Assembly: GCA_031262125.1 (NCBI GenBank)
Contig: JAISII010000139.1
Span: 1-6,959, forward strand
Reading direction: 5' to 3'
From: Oscillospiraceae bacterium
GTDB lineage: Bacteria > Bacillota > Clostridia > Oscillospirales > Acutalibacteraceae
DNA: 6,959 nucleotides
Shown: one piece after another, positions 4,937-6,959 of the stretch
Position numbering within the stretch: position 1 is the first letter of the stretch
Layout of the letters: each line of letters opens with the position of its first letter
Made by a program: the position numbers and the translations under genes
The notes under the pieces: model-generated
Seen by the model: the letters and a program-made list of their open reading frames with translations, nothing else
Told to the model about the DNA's origin: nothing
Database searches by the model: none

Positions 4937-6478
4937 TTATTTATGCCGCCTTACAAAATATACAACAAGTGCAATTGCAAGCACTGCAAGCGGAATAATC
5001 CACATAAATATCAGCCTGACTGCATTGCCCGAAGCGGCATCTACCGTAATATACTCAATAGCGGAAGATTTTGAAGTTATGTCTACCGTTACTGTGTCGC
5101 CTTTGCCTGTAAGGGTGTTGCACATATTTAAAAAGTATTCTTTGTTATTGTTCGAGGCATCCTCAAAAGCCGATTGCGAAACGGAATAGTACGAACCCCA
5201 CGTAATAAGGTGCGACTTAACGCCGTTTTCGTTTTGCTTTATGCCGGCGACGGCAACATTAAGCGGGCTGCCTGCAACATTGCCCTCATAATCAAAACTT
5301 TCGGTATCCTCTGCCGTAAACGGTATTACGCCCGACCGCTCCGAAGAAGTCAGCAACGGCTGTGCAAGTGTTTCGTCGGTAATTTCAATCGGCATTGCTT
5401 GGTAAACGTCAACGGCAACACCGCTGTTTTTAAGTGTATCTTTAAAAAGTGTGCCGTAATCGGCGGCAAACCTAAAGAATGTCAACGGGTTGCTCTTGGT
5501 TTCGTCAAGCTCATAAATATACCCTTCTGTCGGCTTCATCCCCCAGCTTTCGGTCAAGCTTTCAAGGTTCGGCAGTTCCAACGGCTCTGGTGCGGGTATA
5601 TACAGCAGCGATGTGCCGTAGTTACCGTTATTTTCAAGATAGGTACTCAGCTGCTCTTTGGCTTCTAAAGTAATATCAACCGCCGGCAGGCATATAATCA
5701 CCAGCTTGCAGCCCTCCGGCAAAGCTTGAGAAGTGCCTAAGGTTACGTCCTCAATTTCGTACCCGCTGTCGGCAAGCAAATTGCGTATGCCTTGGCTGTA
5801 GTAGGCTTCCATATCGGTCGAGCCGCCCAAGCCGACTGCAAAGGCAACCTTAACCTTGTTTTTGTCGGTTACGTTTAAAATTGCTTTTGTAACCGACTGC
5901 TCAACATTGCTGCCCGTTATGCTTGTGCTGCCTGTGTACGAGTCCTGCTCTATTGTAAAAAAGTCGGCAAACCCTATTGCGGTATAATCCTCGCCGCTTT
6001 CCACAATTGCCGCCGGGGTGTTTGTGCTGTCCCAATTAATATTGGGGTAGTTTGTTTGGAAGGTCGGGTTTTCGGTTAAACTAATATACTTAATTTTAAT
6101 TTTTTCGTTATATTGGTTAAACTGCTTTAAAAGCCGCCAGCACTGCGAATACATCGGGTCGGTAGCGTTTTTAAACAAGTCTTCCTCGGCAAGCACATTA
6201 ACCGTTACATCATCGCCTACGCCCTTAATATACTCAATCGTGGGGGCTTGCAGCTCATAAATTTGGTTTGCCGTAAGGTCCAAATTTAGTGCGGGGTACC
6301 GCTCTGCCAACATTATCATAACCACGTTAAGCAGCACAATAAGTGCAACAAAAACAAGGGTTAAAACCAAAGCCAGCGTACCACGCTTTGCCGCACGGGA
6401 TTTTAACGCCTTCCCCATTTTTTGCTTTAGCGGTATTTTAGGTTCATCCGAAGTTTTCTTTTTGCTAAAATATCTCAT
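4937..6478 (-). CDS. GldG-family ABC transporter auxiliary membrane protein
   Basis: The 513-residue protein starts at ATG 6478, 10 bases after AAGGA (6489-6493). A basic cytoplasmic head (1-33) leads into transmembrane segment 34-57. Next is the GldG-type entry motif LNLDLTANQIYEL (64-76), then a large external region, a C-terminal transmembrane segment (about 487-508) and an RRHK tail. Within the external part, residues 208-300 resemble the GldG/IFT52-like sugar-transport fold (KVKVAFAVGLGG, then LPEGCKLVIICLPAVD). The family is named after GldG of Flavobacterium gliding motility, where GldA, GldF and GldG form an ABC transporter; most homologues, including Firmicute ones, belong to non-gliding bacteria and have no known substrate. 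It lies 55 bases after the permease gene and 42 before the DUF4340 gene, consistent with one operon. A gliding role is not implied here. Confidence 0.92.
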   Translation of the reverse strand: MRYFSKKKTSDEPKIPLKQKMGKALKSRAAKRGTLALVLTLVFVALIVLLNVVMIMLAERYPALNLDLTANQIYELQAPTIEYIKGVGDDVTVNVLAEEDLFKNATDPMYSQCWRLLKQFNQYNEKIKIKYISLTENPTFQTNYPNINWDSTNTPAAIVESGEDYTAIGFADFFTIEQDSYTGSTSITGSNVEQSVTKAILNVTDKNKVKVAFAVGLGGSTDMEAYYSQGIRNLLADSGYEIEDVTLGTSQALPEGCKLVIICLPAVDITLEAKEQLSTYLENNGNYGTSLLYIPAPEPLELPNLESLTESWGMKPTEGYIYELDETKSNPLTFFRFAADYGTLFKDTLKNSGVAVDVYQAMPIEITDETLAQPLLTSSERSGVIPFTAEDTESFDYEGNVAGSPLNVAVAGIKQNENGVKSHLITWGSYYSVSQSAFEDASNNNKEYFLNMCNTLTGKGDTVTVDITSKSSAIEYITVDAASGNAVRLIFMWIIPLAVLAIALVVYFVRRHK

Positions 6479-6533
6479 CTAACCGTTTTCCTTTTTTTGA
6501 TATTTGCTGTTTTAATGCAGCATCCGCACAAAA

Positions 6534-6959
6534 TCAGCCCCATCTTTTTTTATCAAAAATTCTGATTGTAAAAAACAAAAACAATGCAGTAGCACTCAAA
6601 AAGAACACTACATCGGCTATGTTAAGCACGCCGGTGGTAAAGCTGTTGTAACGGTTCTCGAACGAAACCCCGTTGATAATACTCTTCAGCCAGTCAAAAG
6701 CTACGCTGTCGGCAAGGCGGTTGAACATATAAATTAATATGCCCGCACCCATTCCGGCAATTGCGGCAACCATTTGGCTCTCGGTTAGTGCCGAAATAAA
6801 TATGTTAATTGCAATCAGTGCAGCCCCATAAAGCAGCAATCCCAGCAGCGTGCAAAAAATTTGTATCCACTGCGGCGTTGCAAAAAACGACAGCACCAAA
6901 GCATACACGGCAAAGCAAGCCATGCAAATGCAATAGAGCACATAGGCACCCAAAAACTT
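6534..6959 (-). CDS. ABC-2 type permease (GldF-like), C-terminal part
   Basis: The last 141 residues of a permease are visible; the frame runs off the window edge at 6959 with no start, beginning K-F-L-G-A-Y. (A TTG at 6951-6953 is just an internal Leu.) Four hydrophobic segments are seen, at about residues 4-26, 31-57, 63-83 and 115-134. The segment IFISALTESQMVAAI and the ending SFENRYNSFTTGVLNIADVV (98-117) through KKRWG match the typical C-terminus of GldF-like ABC-2 permeases, in which a loop of the form 'HF-x-SF-x-x-GV-x-D' precedes the last helix. The protein would form the membrane channel with an ATPase presumably encoded further upstream, outside the window. The 55-base gap to the GldG-like gene holds that gene's ribosome site and a 5-base-pair stem (6505-6509/6518-6522). 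Confidence 0.9.
   Translation of the reverse strand, partial: KFLGAYVLYCICMACFAVYALVLSFFATPQWIQIFCTLLGLLLYGAALIAINIFISALTESQMVAAIAGMGAGILIYMFNRLADSVAFDWLKSIINGVSFENRYNSFTTGVLNIADVVFFLSATALFLFFTIRIFDKKRWG

Noticed and set aside
5174..5668. Plus-strand frame of 164 codons inside the GldG-like gene
   Set aside because: Lies wholly antisense to a well-matched 513-residue family member; its Cys/Arg/Phe-rich sequence is typical of an antisense shadow.
6505..6522. Small inverted repeat between the permease and GldG-like genes
   Set aside because: Only 5 base pairs with an 8-base loop and no T-run on the - strand, so it is not a credible terminator or attenuator.
3323..6959. Gliding motility machinery
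   Set aside because: Only the ABC-type parts resemble Gld proteins. These are widespread in non-gliding bacteria and none of the Bacteroidetes motility or type IX secretion genes is present.

Overview
The window looks like chromosome from a Gram-positive anaerobe of the class Clostridia, most likely the Ruminococcaceae/Oscillospirales group. The clues are a zinc-ligand (CxxC...CxxH) ribosomal protein S18 of the clostridial type, a type I dockerin protein with the 'I-D-D-A-T / I-S-D-A-T' style of calcium loops, a wall-sorting-like C-terminus (SPKTG, hydrophobic stretch, basic tail), a classic lipobox lipoprotein, AGGAG-type ribosome binding sites and moderately AT-rich DNA. This placement is an inference; there is no rRNA gene in the window.

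Left part (1-3216, all + strand). The window opens inside rpsR, which ends at a strong intrinsic terminator. Three single genes follow. Each is set apart by a hairpin, and all three encode exported proteins with different routes to the cell surface: a secreted dockerin protein (423-1295), a small lipoprotein of unknown function (1509-2069) behind a perfect consensus sigma-A promoter, and a protein with a possible lectin-like beta domain and a noncanonical sortase signal (2263-3216).

Right part (3323-6959, all - strand). The end of an operon converges on the left block and meets it at a probable bidirectional terminator (3253-3279). Read in the direction of transcription it holds the C-terminal part of an ABC-2 type permease of the GldF kind (cut by the window edge), a GldG-family substrate-binding-like membrane protein, and a DUF4340 membrane-anchored protein. 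The ATPase expected in this cassette would lie beyond base 6959. The cassette is recognisable by family, but its substrate in Firmicutes is not known to me.

There is no gene-free stretch over 300 bases. The gaps (about 185, 213, 193, 106, 42 and 55 bases) hold promoters, terminators, ribosome binding sites and one short tandem repeat. I saw no tRNA, rRNA, CRISPR array, transposase or phage gene. No wholly new system is evident. The most interesting points are the related terminator-like repeats on both sides of the dockerin gene, the SPKTG surface protein, and the three-in-a-row cluster of surface proteins of unknown function.
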